Shown: piece by piece, positions 38,748-47,610 of the stretch
Layout of the letters: every line of letters starts with the position of its first letter
How positions within the stretch are numbered: the first letter of the stretch is position 1
Assembly (NCBI RefSeq): GCF_001650725.1
Contig: NZ_LXVX01000002.1
Span: forward strand, 124,001 to 188,000
Direction of reading: 5' to 3'
Source of the DNA: Sphingobium sp. TCM1
GTDB lineage: Bacteria; Pseudomonadota; Alphaproteobacteria; Sphingomonadales; Sphingomonadaceae
DNA length: 64,000 nt
Program-made: the position numbers and the translations under genes
The notes under the pieces: model-generated
Databases searched by the model: none
Told to the model about the DNA's origin: nothing
What the model saw: only the letters and a program-made list of their open reading frames with translations

Positions 38748-39422
38748 TCAGGCCCGCGCGAGCAGCCCCTCGACCAGGCCGGCGAACAGCCGCTGGCCGT
38801 CGGTCGAGCCATGCGCCGGCTCGATCACGCGCTCGGGGTGGGGCATCATGCCCAGCACATTGCCGGCGTCGTTCAGGATGCCGGCAATGTTGCGGGCCGA
38901 TCCGTTGACGCTTTCGGCATAGCGCAGCGCGACCCGGCCTTCGCCCTCCAGCCGGTCGAGCGTGGCGTCGTCGGCGAAATAATTGCCGTCATGATGCGCG
39001 ACCGGGAAACGGATCGCCTCGCCCGCCGCATAGCGGCTGGTGAACGCGCTCTGCGCATTCTCGACCGTCAGCGCGACGTCGCGGCAGACGAAATGGCCGC
39101 CGGCATTGCGCAGCAGCGCGCCGGGCAGCAGGCCGCTTTCGGTCAACACCTGGAATCCGTTGCAGATCCCCAGCACATAGGCGCCACGCTCGGCCGCCCT
39201 CGCCACCGCCTGCATCACCGGCGAACGGGCGGCCATCGCGCCGGACCGCAGATAGTCGCCATAGGAAAATCCGCCCGGCACGCCGATCAGGTCGATGTCA
39301 CCCGGCAGGTCGGTGTCGCGGTGCCAGATCATGGCGGGCTTGCTGCCGGTCGCAGCCTCGAACGCCACCGCCAGGTCGCGGTCGCAATTGCTGCCCGGAA
39401 AGACGATGACGGCGCTCTTCAT
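38748..39422 (-). CDS. purQ: Phosphoribosylformylglycinamidine synthase subunit PurQ
   Basis: Glutaminase subunit of FGAM synthase in purine synthesis, 224 aa. The catalytic cysteine is C87 in [12 protein letters not shown]; the His/Glu of the triad are in MPHPERV near the C-terminus. It follows purS by 3 bases. The large subunit gene purL is not in the window. Confidence 0.96.
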   Translation of the reverse strand: MKSAVIVFPGSNCDRDLAVAFEAATGSKPAMIWHRDTDLPGDIDLIGVPGGFSYGDYLRSGAMAARSPVMQAVARAAERGAYVLGICNGFQVLTESGLLPGALLRNAGGHFVCRDVALTVENAQSAFTSRYAAGEAIRFPVAHHDGNYFADDATLDRLEGEGRVALRYAESVNGSARNIAGILNDAGNVLGMMPHPERVIEPAHGSTDGQRLFAGLVEGLLARA

Positions 39423-39425
39423 GGC

Positions 39426-39659
39426 TTAGGCGACCTTCTCGATGCGATAATTCTCGATCACCGTATTGGCCAGCAGCTTGCGGCACATGGCGTCGATATC
39501 CTCGTCGCTGGTGCCGTCGGCCAGGTCCAGCTCGATCAGCTTGCCCGCACGCACGTCGTTGACCCCGCCAAAGCCCAGCCCTTCCAGGGCATGATGGATC
39601 GCCTTGCCCTGGGGATCGAGGACACCGCCCTTGAGGGTGACGAAGATGCGGGCTTTCAT
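39426..39659 (-). CDS. purS: Phosphoribosylformylglycinamidine synthase subunit PurS
   Basis: Small structural subunit that bridges PurQ and PurL, 77 aa. MKARIFVTLKGGVLDPQGKAIHHALEGLGF is the family start. The ATG at 39659 is used; an in-frame extension upstream has no PurS character. Co-transcribed with purQ; purC lies 1.4 kb away beyond a transporter gene of opposite strand. Confidence 0.95.
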   Translation of the reverse strand: MKARIFVTLKGGVLDPQGKAIHHALEGLGFGGVNDVRAGKLIELDLADGTSDEDIDAMCRKLLANTVIENYRIEKVA

Positions 39660-39824
39660 GGCGTGCGGACTCCCTGGAATCGACAAATGCCGCGCTTCAT
39701 GCGCGGGGAAACGGCGATGCCGCACCCCCTAGGCGCGGCTGCGCGCGGAGGCAAGCCATTATCCTTTTATTAGCGACCATGGCGCTATTGTTACGGGGTC
39801 GGATCGGGGGAAGGTCGGGGTGCC

Positions 39825-39974
39825 ATGTCGGGTCTCGCGCTCGCTATGTTTGTGGGGCTGTTCGCCTGGGGCCAGGACATCGTCGGCTATGACGATCCCC
39901 AGGGCAAGGTCCAGTTCGCCCTCCTCGCCACCTTCAGCTTCGGCCTGATGGTCGGCTACCGCGCCAACCGCTGA
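39825..39974 (+). CDS. Small membrane protein, 49 aa
   Basis: An open frame of 49 codons, starting MSGLALAMFVGLFAWGQD and ending LMVGYRANR. Two hydrophobic stretches (about residues 4-15 and 32-45) around an acidic, hydrophilic middle (VGYDDPQGKVQ) suggest two membrane helices. GGAAGG lies 11 bases before the ATG. Divergent from purS. I recognise no family; real-gene status rests on the ribosome-binding site and protein-like composition. Confidence 0.55.
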   Translation: MSGLALAMFVGLFAWGQDIVGYDDPQGKVQFALLATFSFGLMVGYRANR

Positions 39975-40055
39975 CCGCGCCGCATATCTGGAAGCGAGCA
40001 GATGCGGACAGTTAAGTGCGGGCGACGCCACTCGAAAGCCGCCATCCCATATTAT

Positions 40056-40159
40056 CGTCACCCCAGCGAAGGCTGAGGTCTCAGGCGATGGCGAGAGAGG
40101 TTCAGACAAGCGCCGCCGACCAAATGCTGCGTGCCTCGCCCTGAGATGCCCGGCATGAC
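40056..40159. repeat. CGTCACCCC-type palindromic repeat
   Basis: The left end CGTCACCCCAGCGAAGGCTG (from 40056) and the right end CCTGAGATGCCCGGCATGAC (to 40159) are partial inverted copies of a common genome repeat (CGTCAtCCC...GGGATGACG). It lies in the 290-base gap between the 49-aa gene and the TauE/SafE gene; I see no other feature in that gap. Confidence 0.6.
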
Positions 40160-40264
40160 AGATGATTTCCGCCTGTTTGCCGGCACTCCCGCTCAAAATC
40201 CGAGCGCCCGCTTTCCCCCAAGCCAGCCATTCCCATGCACCCGCACTTCCCCTAAGCGGTCCCC

Positions 40265-41017
40265 ATGCACCCGGACTATCTCTACCTCGCCTGCGCCATC
40301 ATCGCCGTCATCATCTCCGGCCTCGCCAAGGGCGGCTTTGCGGGGGTCGGCGCGCTCGCCATGCCGGTCATGGCGCTGGGCGTCGATCCGGTGCGCGGGG
40401 CCGCGATCCTGCTGCCGATCCTGATCCTCCAGGATGCGGTCAGCGTCTGGGCCTATCGCCACAGCTGGGACGGCCAGATCCTCAAGGTCATGCTGCCCGG
40501 CGCCGCGGTTGGCATCGGCCTTGGCTGGCTGTTCGCCAGCCAGGTTTCCGAAATCGCGGTTCTGGGCGTGCTCGGTGCGATTTCCGTGCTGTTCGGCCTG
40601 CAACGCCTCTGGGTCGAGCGGGGCCAGGCGGTGGTGCTGCCGTCCGACTCGCCCGGCTGGGTCGGCTTCCTGTTCGGCATCGGCAGCGGCTTCACCAGCC
40701 AGATCGCCCATGCCGGTTCGCCCCCCTTCCAGATGTGGGTGCTGCCCAAAAAGCTCCCCCGCGACATGCTGGTCGGCACCACCGCGCTGGCCTTCGCCGT
40801 GATGAACTGGATGAAGCTGCCCGCCTATGCCGCGCTCGGCCAATTCACCACCGCCAATCTGACGGCGACGGCGATGCTCGTCCCGGTGGCGATGGCGGCG
40901 ACCTTCGCGGGGGTGGCGCTGGTCCGCCGGGTCGATCCGGCGCGTTTCTACACGCTCATTTATGCGCTGATGATCCTGCTCGGCCTGAAGCTGGTCGCGG
41001 ATGCGCTGATGGCATGA
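40265..41017 (+). CDS. TauE/SafE (TSUP) family permease
   Basis: 250-aa inner membrane protein with about eight hydrophobic segments. Family features: GLAKGGFAGVGALAMPVMAL near the start and GFTSQIAHAGSPPFQMWVLP in the middle. TSUP proteins export sulfite, sulfoacetate or other organic anions; the substrate cannot be read here. Convergent with purC, with a shared hairpin between them. Confidence 0.88.
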   Translation: MHPDYLYLACAIIAVIISGLAKGGFAGVGALAMPVMALGVDPVRGAAILLPILILQDAVSVWAYRHSWDGQILKVMLPGAAVGIGLGWLFASQVSEIAVLGVLGAISVLFGLQRLWVERGQAVVLPSDSPGWVGFLFGIGSGFTSQIAHAGSPPFQMWVLPKKLPRDMLVGTTALAFAVMNWMKLPAYAALGQFTTANLTATAMLVPVAMAATFAGVALVRRVDPARFYTLIYALMILLGLKLVADALMA

Positions 41018-41047
41018 AAAAAGGCCGGCTTATGCAGCCGGCCCTTT
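41017..41047 (-). terminator. Terminator between purC and the TauE/SafE gene
   Basis: The 8-bp stem GGCCGGCT/AGCCGGCC (41023-41030 with 41036-41043) has a 5-base loop. On the minus strand it is followed by six T residues, so it is a good intrinsic terminator for purC; on the plus strand the CTTTC tail is weaker, so it may serve both genes. Confidence 0.8.
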
Positions 41048-41051
41048 CATC

Positions 41052-41834
41052 TCAGTCCTTCTCGCGCTTCTTGCGATGGGTGTCGAGGTCGAGGACGGTG
41101 GTGTCCAGCCCCTCGGGCAGCAGGCCCAGGCGGCGCGCCACTTCCTGATAGGCTTCCACTTCGCCGCCCAGGTCGCGGCGGAACCGGTCCTTGTCCAGCT
41201 TCTCGTTGGTCGCCATGTCCCACAGGCGGCACCCGTCGGGGCTGATCTCGTCGGCCAGGATGACGCGGCTGTAATCGCCGTCATAGAGGCGGCCGAACTC
41301 CAGCTTGAAATCGACCAGGCGGATGCCGATGCCGGCGAACAGGCCGCACATGAAATCGTTGATGCGGATCGCCATGTCGGCGATGTCGTGCATCTCGTCC
41401 TGCGTCGCCCAGCCGAAGCAGGCGATATGCTCCTCGGACACCAGCGGGTCGCCCAGCGCATCGTCCTTGTAGCAATATTCGATCAGAGTGCGGGGCAGCT
41501 GCGTGCCTTCCTCGATACCCAGCTTCTTGCTGAGCGATCCGGCGGCCACGTTGCGCACCACCACCTCGATCGGCACGATCTCGACCTGGCGGACCAGCTG
41601 CTCGCGCATGTTGAGGCGGCGGATGAAGTGGGTCGGCACGCCGATCTGGCCGAGCAGGGTGAAGATATGCTCGGAAATGCGGTTGTTGAGCACGCCCTTG
41701 CCGGAAATCGTGCCCTTCTTCTGCGCGTTGAAGGCGGTCGCGTCATCCTTGAAATACTGGATGATCGTACCCGGTTCCGGGCCTTCGTAAAGGATCTTTG
41801 CCTTGCCTTCGTAGATCTGGCGGCGACGGGCCAT
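41052..41834 (-). CDS. purC: Phosphoribosylaminoimidazole-succinocarboxamide synthase
   Basis: SAICAR synthetase of the purine pathway, 260 aa from the ATG at 41834. Seen: [50 protein letters not shown] and [14 protein letters not shown]. The enzyme joins aspartate to CAIR with ATP. Followed by an intrinsic terminator. Confidence 0.97.
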   Translation of the reverse strand: MARRRQIYEGKAKILYEGPEPGTIIQYFKDDATAFNAQKKGTISGKGVLNNRISEHIFTLLGQIGVPTHFIRRLNMREQLVRQVEIVPIEVVVRNVAAGSLSKKLGIEEGTQLPRTLIEYCYKDDALGDPLVSEEHIACFGWATQDEMHDIADMAIRINDFMCGLFAGIGIRLVDFKLEFGRLYDGDYSRVILADEISPDGCRLWDMATNEKLDKDRFRRDLGGEVEAYQEVARRLGLLPEGLDTTVLDLDTHRKKREKD

Positions 41835-42005
41835 GCGCGTTCCTGTCTTTTTCTCAAAAACAATGCGCCCCGGCAAACGCGAATCGGAAAGGATCACGGG
41901 TGCCGGGGCTGTCAGCGCGGCCCATAGAACAAAGTGAGCGGCGGTGCAATTGCGGCGGGGGCGATGCGACCGCGTTCCCCCTCTCGGGGAGCGGACCGGA
42001 AGAGG

Positions 42006-43280
42006 CTAAGCCCCCTTCGCCTTCCGAAATTCGTCGAACAGCCCCAGGAACCTGTCGATGTCCGCCTTGCTCAGGAACCAGGGCGTCGCCAGCCGCAGCT
42101 TGCTGGGCGCGCCGCCGCGGATGCGGACCTTGTGGTTGGTCCATAGCCAGTCCTGCAATTCCATCCGCTGGATCGGCGGCACATTGACCGTCGCTATCGC
42201 TCCGCGCAACGCCGGGTCGGGCGAGGTCCAGCTTTCCGCGCCCCGCTTCATCATCTCGCCATGGATATAGTCGGCCAGCATCCGGTTGCGCGCCTCGATC
42301 CGATCCATGCCGATGCCCTCGGCGAAAGCGACGGCCGCGTTCAGCCCCATCAATGTGGGAATGCAGGACGACCCGATCTGCATGTAGCGGTCGGCCATGC
42401 GGGCGGGATCGTCATATCCGCCCGTCGCGACCGTGTTCCACACCCGGTCCATCACGCCCCTGTCGCGCAGATAGAGGAAACCCGTGCCCTTGGTCGCGAA
42501 CAGCCATTTGTGCATCGACCCGGTGTAGATGTCGCATCCCATGTCGTTGAGGTCGACCTGGATCATCCCCGGCGCATGGGCGCCGTCGAAGGCCGACAGG
42601 ATCCCCTTCGACCGGGCGAGCGCTGCAATCTCCTTCGCGGGCAGCACCACGCCGGTCGCGGTGCTGATATGGCTGACGAAGATGATCCGCGTCCTGGGCG
42701 TGATCGCGTCGTTGATGCGGTTCAGTATCTCGGCCGCATCCCTGGGCGGCCTGGGCATGGCGAATTTCCTGACCACCACGCCATAGCGGCGCTGGCGCAG
42801 CATCCACGGCATTTCGCCTGACCCATGTTCCTCGTCGCTCATCAACACCTCGTCACCCGGCTTCATGTCGAAACCATTGGCGACATAACTGTTCGCCTCG
42901 GTGCAGTTGCGCAGGATCGCCATCTGCTCGACCCGCGCGCCCATGAAGGCGGCGAAGGGCCGGCGATACTCTTCCCACGCCCCATAGCCCCAGATCGGAT
43001 AATCCTCCGATCCTTCCTGCGTCATCTGCTCGGTCTGCGCGAAGCCGTCGAATATCGCCTTGAGCACGGGGCGCGGGGAGGAGCCGACGGTGCCGACATT
43101 CAGGTTCACGACATCGGCGGGGATCAGGAATTGCGCCCGCAGCGCCTTCCAATAGCCCGCCTCGTCCCGGTCATGGAGATCGGCGGGCGGCAGCGGCACC
43201 GTCGCCAGCGCCTGCGCGCCGACCGGCTGCGCCAGCGAAGCGGCAGCCGCGCTGCCAAGGAAGGAACGGCGATCGAGCAT
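42006..43280 (-). CDS. Tat-exported class V aminotransferase-fold PLP enzyme
   Basis: 424 aa. The N-terminus MLDRRSFLGSAAAASLAQPVGA is a twin-arginine signal. The rest matches class V aminotransferases (isopenicillin N epimerase-like): ILRNCTEANSYVANGF, IIFVSHISTATGVVLPAKEI, FDGAHAPG, and the PLP lysine in GSMHKWLFATKGTGFLYL. A PLP enzyme secreted folded with its cofactor fits Tat export. Substrate unknown; epimerase, desulfurase or lyase activity are all possible. AGAGGTG precedes the ATG. Confidence 0.87.
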   Translation of the reverse strand: MLDRRSFLGSAAAASLAQPVGAQALATVPLPPADLHDRDEAGYWKALRAQFLIPADVVNLNVGTVGSSPRPVLKAIFDGFAQTEQMTQEGSEDYPIWGYGAWEEYRRPFAAFMGARVEQMAILRNCTEANSYVANGFDMKPGDEVLMSDEEHGSGEMPWMLRQRRYGVVVRKFAMPRPPRDAAEILNRINDAITPRTRIIFVSHISTATGVVLPAKEIAALARSKGILSAFDGAHAPGMIQVDLNDMGCDIYTGSMHKWLFATKGTGFLYLRDRGVMDRVWNTVATGGYDDPARMADRYMQIGSSCIPTLMGLNAAVAFAEGIGMDRIEARNRMLADYIHGEMMKRGAESWTSPDPALRGAIATVNVPPIQRMELQDWLWTNHKVRIRGGAPSKLRLATPWFLSKADIDRFLGLFDEFRKAKGA

Positions 43281-43416
43281 CGGGCACCTCTGAAACGGGC
43301 GGACGGACAATCTGTCTGCCGCAGGTTCAACGATGTGCAAGCGAAAATCCGCAGCGCGCCCTCACTCCCCCGGTGCGTCACTCCCGCGCGTCACGCCTGC
43401 CCGTCACGCCTGCCCG

Positions 43417-44313
43417 TCACTGGCCGATCACCACCGCCTCGTCCAGAAAGTCCAGGAATGCGCGCACCCGCGCCGCCGACCGATCTTCCGCTGCATAAAG
43501 GGCATGAATATCCTCTCCGTCGCCCGGATTATAGTCGGCCAGCACTTCCACCAGCCGCCCGGCCTTCAGATCGCTGGCGACATGAAAATAGCCATGCCGG
43601 GCAATGCCGCAGCCGGCCACCGCCATCTGCCGCACCACCTCGCCCGAATTGCCGAAATAGCGCCCCTGTACCGGCCGCTGCACCACCCGCTTGCCGATGC
43701 GGAACGGCCAGCCATCGACCGAGCGGCGGAAACTGAAGCGCAGGCAGTCATGCCCCTCCAGTTCATCCGGCGTCTGCGGCGTCCCGCGCCGCGCCAGATA
43801 GTCGGGGCTGGCGACCAGCGCCATGCGGCTGTGCCCCAGCTTCTTCGCCCGCAGCCTCGTGTCGCGCAGCGGGCCGATGCGGATGGCAATGTCCGCGCGG
43901 GCCTCGACCAGGTCGACGATGGTGTCCGACAGGCTCAGGTCCACCGTCACGGCCGGATGCAGAGCGGCGAAGCGCGGCAGCAGCGGGATCAGGCATTCGA
44001 CGCCGAAGGAGGGCGAGGCGTTGATCCGCAACAGCCCGCGCGGCTGGTTCCGGTCCTCGCCCAGCCCCGCCTCCACATCCATCATGTCGCAGATCAGCAC
44101 CGTCATCCGGTCATGATAGGCCTGCCCCTCGCGCGTCAGCGCCAGCGCCCGCGTCGTGCGCCGCACCAGCGCGACGCCCAGCCGCTGCTCCAGCCGCGCG
44201 ATCGACCGGCTGACCGCCGATGGCGTCAACCGCAGCGCCTTGGCCGCGGCGGCAAAGCTGCCCTCTCCCGCCACCATCAGGAACGTCTCGATGTCGCCGA
44301 ACCGGTTATCCAT
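43417..44313 (-). CDS. LysR family transcriptional regulator
   Basis: 298 aa. The N-terminal winged helix-turn-helix reads FLMVAGEGSFAAAAKALRLTPSAVSRSIARLEQRLG; the rest is the substrate-binding domain (GLLRINASPSFGVECLIPLLPRF). Divergent from a short-chain dehydrogenase gene with a 15-bp perfect palindrome between them, the usual layout for a LysR regulator and its target. The stop codon sits in a short 13-bp tandem repeat (43389-43420). Confidence 0.93.
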   Translation of the reverse strand: MDNRFGDIETFLMVAGEGSFAAAAKALRLTPSAVSRSIARLEQRLGVALVRRTTRALALTREGQAYHDRMTVLICDMMDVEAGLGEDRNQPRGLLRINASPSFGVECLIPLLPRFAALHPAVTVDLSLSDTIVDLVEARADIAIRIGPLRDTRLRAKKLGHSRMALVASPDYLARRGTPQTPDELEGHDCLRFSFRRSVDGWPFRIGKRVVQRPVQGRYFGNSGEVVRQMAVAGCGIARHGYFHVASDLKAGRLVEVLADYNPGDGEDIHALYAAEDRSAARVRAFLDFLDEAVVIGQ

Positions 44314-44322
44314 GATTTTGAT

Positions 44323-44337
44323 TCACTTCTGAAGTGA
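44323..44337. promoter_or_regulatory. Candidate LysR operator
   Basis: TCACTTC-T-GAAGTGA is a perfect 15-bp dyad in the 101-bp gap between the divergent LysR and SDR genes, 10-24 bases ahead of the LysR start. It lacks the strict T-N11-A spacing but fits the position of an autoregulatory LysR site. Confidence 0.55.
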
Positions 44338-44414
44338 TGCGATGCGGTCTAATCATCAATCGTCGAATATCTATCTGGTGTCCAGTTCGCTGTCCGTTTT
44401 TTTGGAGGAAGCCC

Positions 44415-45194
44415 ATGGACCTGAAACTCGCCGGCAAGAGCGCCATCGTCACCGGATCGACCGCCGGCATCGGCCTCGCCATCGCCCGCCGCCTCGCGCA
44501 GGAGGGCGTCGCCGTCACCATCACCGGCCGCAACCAGGCCAAGCTGGAGGCCGCCGCGCAGGAGATCGGCGGCAGCGTCAATCCCGTGCTCGCCGATCCC
44601 GCCACGGCGCAGGGTGCCGCCACGCTGATCGCCGCCGTTCCGGACACCGACATCCTCGTCAATAATCTGGGCATCTACGAAGCCAAGGACTTCGCCGACA
44701 TCAACGACGAAGACTGGCATCATCTGTTCGAAGTCAATGTCGTCAGCGGCGCCCGCCTCTCGCGCCATTATTTCCCACGGATGCTGGAGCGCAACTGGGG
44801 CCGCATCCTCTTCATCGCCAGCGAAAGCGGCCTGCTCCCGCCCGCCGAGATGATCCACTACGGCATGACCAAGTCGGCCCAGCTCGCCATCTCGCGGGGG
44901 CTTGCCGAACATACGCGCGGCACCGGCGTCACCGTCAATTCAGTGCTGCCCGGCCCGACCCGGTCGGAGGGGATCGTCGACTTCATCCGCTCGGTGGTGG
45001 ATGACAAGGACGCGCCCGAAGCGGACCGCGAGGCCGAATTCTTCACCCGCCTCCGTCCACTCTCGCTCATCAAGCGGCTGATCGAGGCGGACGAGGTGGG
45101 CGCCATGGTCGCCTATCTTGCCAGCCCGCTCGCCGCCGCCACCAACGGCGCGGCGCTCCGGGTCGAAGGCGGCATGATCCCGACGATCGCGTGA
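44415..45194 (+). CDS. SDR family NAD(P)-dependent oxidoreductase
   Basis: 259 aa. Cofactor motif TGSTAGIGLAIA (residues 13-24), NNLG, and the catalytic S...Y-x3-K as SESGLLPPAEMIHYGMTKSAQ. The C-terminal GPTRSEG and GAALRVEGGMI are typical of classical SDRs. GGAGGAAG lies just ahead of the ATG. Probable target of the divergent LysR regulator. Substrate unknown. Confidence 0.9.
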   Translation: MDLKLAGKSAIVTGSTAGIGLAIARRLAQEGVAVTITGRNQAKLEAAAQEIGGSVNPVLADPATAQGAATLIAAVPDTDILVNNLGIYEAKDFADINDEDWHHLFEVNVVSGARLSRHYFPRMLERNWGRILFIASESGLLPPAEMIHYGMTKSAQLAISRGLAEHTRGTGVTVNSVLPGPTRSEGIVDFIRSVVDDKDAPEADREAEFFTRLRPLSLIKRLIEADEVGAMVAYLASPLAAATNGAALRVEGGMIPTIA

Positions 45195-45274
45195 GAGGCT
45201 TCGGCCCGACCATCCGATCCGCCCTGCGGAAACTGGCCCTGTCGCTCGTCTCCTCCACCGACTAGGATGGTGAG

Positions 45275-45988
45275 ATGAGCGACACGGACAGCCTTTCCCG
45301 CATGGACGAAGCCCTGGCGCGGGACGGCTATGCCCGGCTCCCCGGCGCGCAGATGCTGGCGCGGCTCGGCATCGGCGAAGCGGACTGGCGCGGCTTCGCC
45401 CGGACCTGGGACGATCTTGGCCCCGATCTCTATATGGCCGATGGCGGCCGCTACCGCCGCCGCCGCCACGCCACCTTCGCGCTCCGGGCCGGCCATTATG
45501 TCCGCCAGCCGCATCAGCCCCATTATCAGAGCCGCGACTATAATCCCCTGAACGGCGACGTGCAGCGCTGGTTCGATCCGGTCGATCAGGCCACCGTCGC
45601 CATGCCCGCCTGCCAGGCGATTCTGGGCTGGTGCGCCGACAGCTTCGATCCTGCCGCAAAGGGCGACTGGCTCGTCGAACTCCACCAGTTCCGCATCGAG
45701 GCCCGCCCCGGCGAAACGGGCCGCCCCACGCCCGAAGGGATGCACCGCGACGGGGTCGACCGGGTGATGGTGATGCTGGTCGAGCGCCGCAACGTCCGCG
45801 AAGGCGTCACCCGCATCGGCGCGCCCGACGGCGCGCCGCTCGGCGAATTCACCCTGACCGATCCTGCCGACACGATGCTGATCGACGACCACCGCATCCT
45901 CCACGGCGTCACCGAAATCCACCCGCTCGACCCCGCGCAACCCGCCTGGCGCGACGCGCTGGTGGTGACGTTCGCTTCAAAGGGATGA
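45275..45988 (+). CDS. 2-oxoglutarate/Fe(II) dioxygenase, amino-acid hydroxylase type
   Basis: 237 aa of the 2OG-Fe dioxygenase family that includes L-isoleucine dioxygenase-like enzymes. The iron triad is visible as H157-R-D159 (GMHRDGVD) and a distal histidine (H206 or H210 in DDHRILHGVTEI). The conserved middle HQPHYQSRDYNPLNGDVQRWF fits the family. It lies 80 bp after the SDR gene. Hydroxylation of a free amino acid is likely from the family; substrate not known. Confidence 0.83.
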   Translation: MSDTDSLSRMDEALARDGYARLPGAQMLARLGIGEADWRGFARTWDDLGPDLYMADGGRYRRRRHATFALRAGHYVRQPHQPHYQSRDYNPLNGDVQRWFDPVDQATVAMPACQAILGWCADSFDPAAKGDWLVELHQFRIEARPGETGRPTPEGMHRDGVDRVMVMLVERRNVREGVTRIGAPDGAPLGEFTLTDPADTMLIDDHRILHGVTEIHPLDPAQPAWRDALVVTFASKG

Positions 45989-45997
45989 CCTCGCCAC

Positions 45998-46025
45998 CCC
46001 GTTCGCCCTGAGCCTGTCGAAGGGC
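45998..46025. repeat. Half copy of the CCCGTTCGCCCTGAGCC repeat
   Basis: One arm of the palindromic family (compare the elements at 19184, 50804, 52167). The matching right arm is not recognisable in the following 55 bases, which hold only a partial GACTCGAAGGGCCGAACCGG. It lies between the dioxygenase gene and the gor stop codon. Confidence 0.65.
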
Positions 46026-46082
46026 TTTCCTTCTTCTGGAAACAAGGGACTCGAAGGGCCGAACCGGACTCGAGACACGGCC

Positions 46083-47429
46083 CTATTTCAACAGCACCAG
46101 TTCCTCCGCCATGCTCGGATGCAGCGCGACGGTGTCGTCGAAATCCTGCTTGGTCAGGCCCGCCTTCACCGCGATGGCAGCCGCCTGCAATATCTCCGGC
46201 GCGTCCGGCCCGATCATGTGCAACCCGACCACCTTGTCCGTCGTCGCGTCCACGACCATCTTGTAGAGCGCCCGCTCGTCGCGCCCGGCCAGGACATTCT
46301 TCATCGGCCGGAAATCCGACGTGTAGATCTTGACCGTGCCCAGCTTGTTGCGCGCCTCCGCCTCGGTCATGCCGACGCCCGCGAGCGGCGGGTGGCTGAA
46401 CACGGCGGACGGCACGCAGCCATAATCGACCTTGCGCCGGTTGTTCCCGAAGACGGTATCGGCAAAGGCATGGCCCTCGCGAATGGCGACGGGGGTGAGT
46501 TGCAGCCGGTCGGTGACGTCGCCCACAGCATAAATGCTCGCGCAACTGGTCTGGCTATAGTCGTCGACCCTGATCGCGCCCTTCTCGTCCAGCTCGACCC
46601 CGGCCGTCTCCAGCCCCAGCCCCTCGGTCAGCGGCTTGCGCCCGGTAGCGAACAGCACGACATCGGCCGCGACCGGATCGCCGTCCTTGAATCGGACGCA
46701 GAGCGTGCCGTCGTCATTCTTCTCGATCCGCTCCATCTTCGCGTTGAAACGGAAATTGATCCCCTTGGTCATGGAAATCTGGAGCAGCCGGTCGCGGATC
46801 TGCGCGTCATAGCCGCGCAGCAGGTCGCTGCCCCGGTTGACCATCGTCACATGGCTGCCCAGCTGGTGGAAGATGCCGGCGAATTCATTGGCGATATAGC
46901 CGCCGCCGACGATCACGATCCGCTTCGGACATTCGTCCAGATGGAACACTTCGTTGGAGCTGATGCCATGCTCCGCGCCCTCCACCTCCGGGATCAGCGG
47001 CCAGGCGCCGGTCGCGACCAGAATGGTCTTTGCCGTCACTTCCCGTCCGCTGGCCAGCTTGACGCCATGCGGCCCCGTGATGGTCGCGCGTTCGGGGATC
47101 AGCTCCACCTTGTGGCTGTCGAGCGTGTTCTTGTAGAGCCCTTCCAGCCGGTCGACCTCGGCCAGCACATTGTCGCGCAGCGTCGTCCATTCAAAGCCGC
47201 AGTCGGGCACGTTCCACCCGAACCGGCGCGCGTCCTTCAGATCCTCGGCGAAATGGGCGCCATAGATGAGCAGTTTCTTGGGCACGCAGCCGCGGATGAC
47301 ACAGGTGCCCCCGACCCGATATTCCTCCGCCACCGCGACCTTCGCGCCGTGCGCCGCCGCGATCCGCGACGCGCGCACGCCGCCGGACCCTGCGCCGATG
47401 ACGAAAAGGTCGTAGTCAAATTCGCTCAT
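46083..47429 (-). CDS. gor: Glutathione-disulfide reductase
   Basis: FAD/NADPH disulfide oxidoreductase that regenerates reduced glutathione, 448 aa. FAD motif VIGAGSGGVRASR; redox-active C43 and C48 in GGTCVIRGCVPKKLL; NADPH-binding VGGGYIANEFAGIF; C-terminal base H in ALHPSMAEELV. No glutathione synthesis gene is in the window. Confidence 0.94.
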   Translation of the reverse strand: MSEFDYDLFVIGAGSGGVRASRIAAAHGAKVAVAEEYRVGGTCVIRGCVPKKLLIYGAHFAEDLKDARRFGWNVPDCGFEWTTLRDNVLAEVDRLEGLYKNTLDSHKVELIPERATITGPHGVKLASGREVTAKTILVATGAWPLIPEVEGAEHGISSNEVFHLDECPKRIVIVGGGYIANEFAGIFHQLGSHVTMVNRGSDLLRGYDAQIRDRLLQISMTKGINFRFNAKMERIEKNDDGTLCVRFKDGDPVAADVVLFATGRKPLTEGLGLETAGVELDEKGAIRVDDYSQTSCASIYAVGDVTDRLQLTPVAIREGHAFADTVFGNNRRKVDYGCVPSAVFSHPPLAGVGMTEAEARNKLGTVKIYTSDFRPMKNVLAGRDERALYKMVVDATTDKVVGLHMIGPDAPEILQAAAIAVKAGLTKQDFDDTVALHPSMAEELVLLK

Positions 47430-47497
47430 GCCTCGCCTCCGATTGGGTGACGCGGGATATGGCGGCTGGAACGGTCAGTTACAAATGGGATTTTTTC

Positions 47498-47603
47498 CAC
47501 CCCCGTCGCTCTCGGGTAGGGGGCAGGGCGTGGGCGCGAATGCGCGGCGCTTCCTGCAACCTCTCGATCACAGGAAGCGCAACGCGCTCCTTCCCCACCC
47601 CGA
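47498..47603. repeat. Palindromic repeat between pgi and gor
   Basis: A perfect 10-bp inverted repeat GCGCTTCCTG/CAGGAAGCGC (47547-47556 with 47571-47580) sits inside outer GC-rich arms (CCACCCCCGTCGCT near the left, CCCCACCCCG near the right). It belongs to a different family from the CTGAGCC repeats. Confidence 0.6.
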
Positions 47604-47610
47604 TTTCAGG

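Noticed and set aside
43376..43420. CGTCACGCCTGCC 13-bp tandem repeat as a possible iteron or CRISPR
   Set aside because: Only two full units and part of a third, with no spacers; too little for an origin or array.
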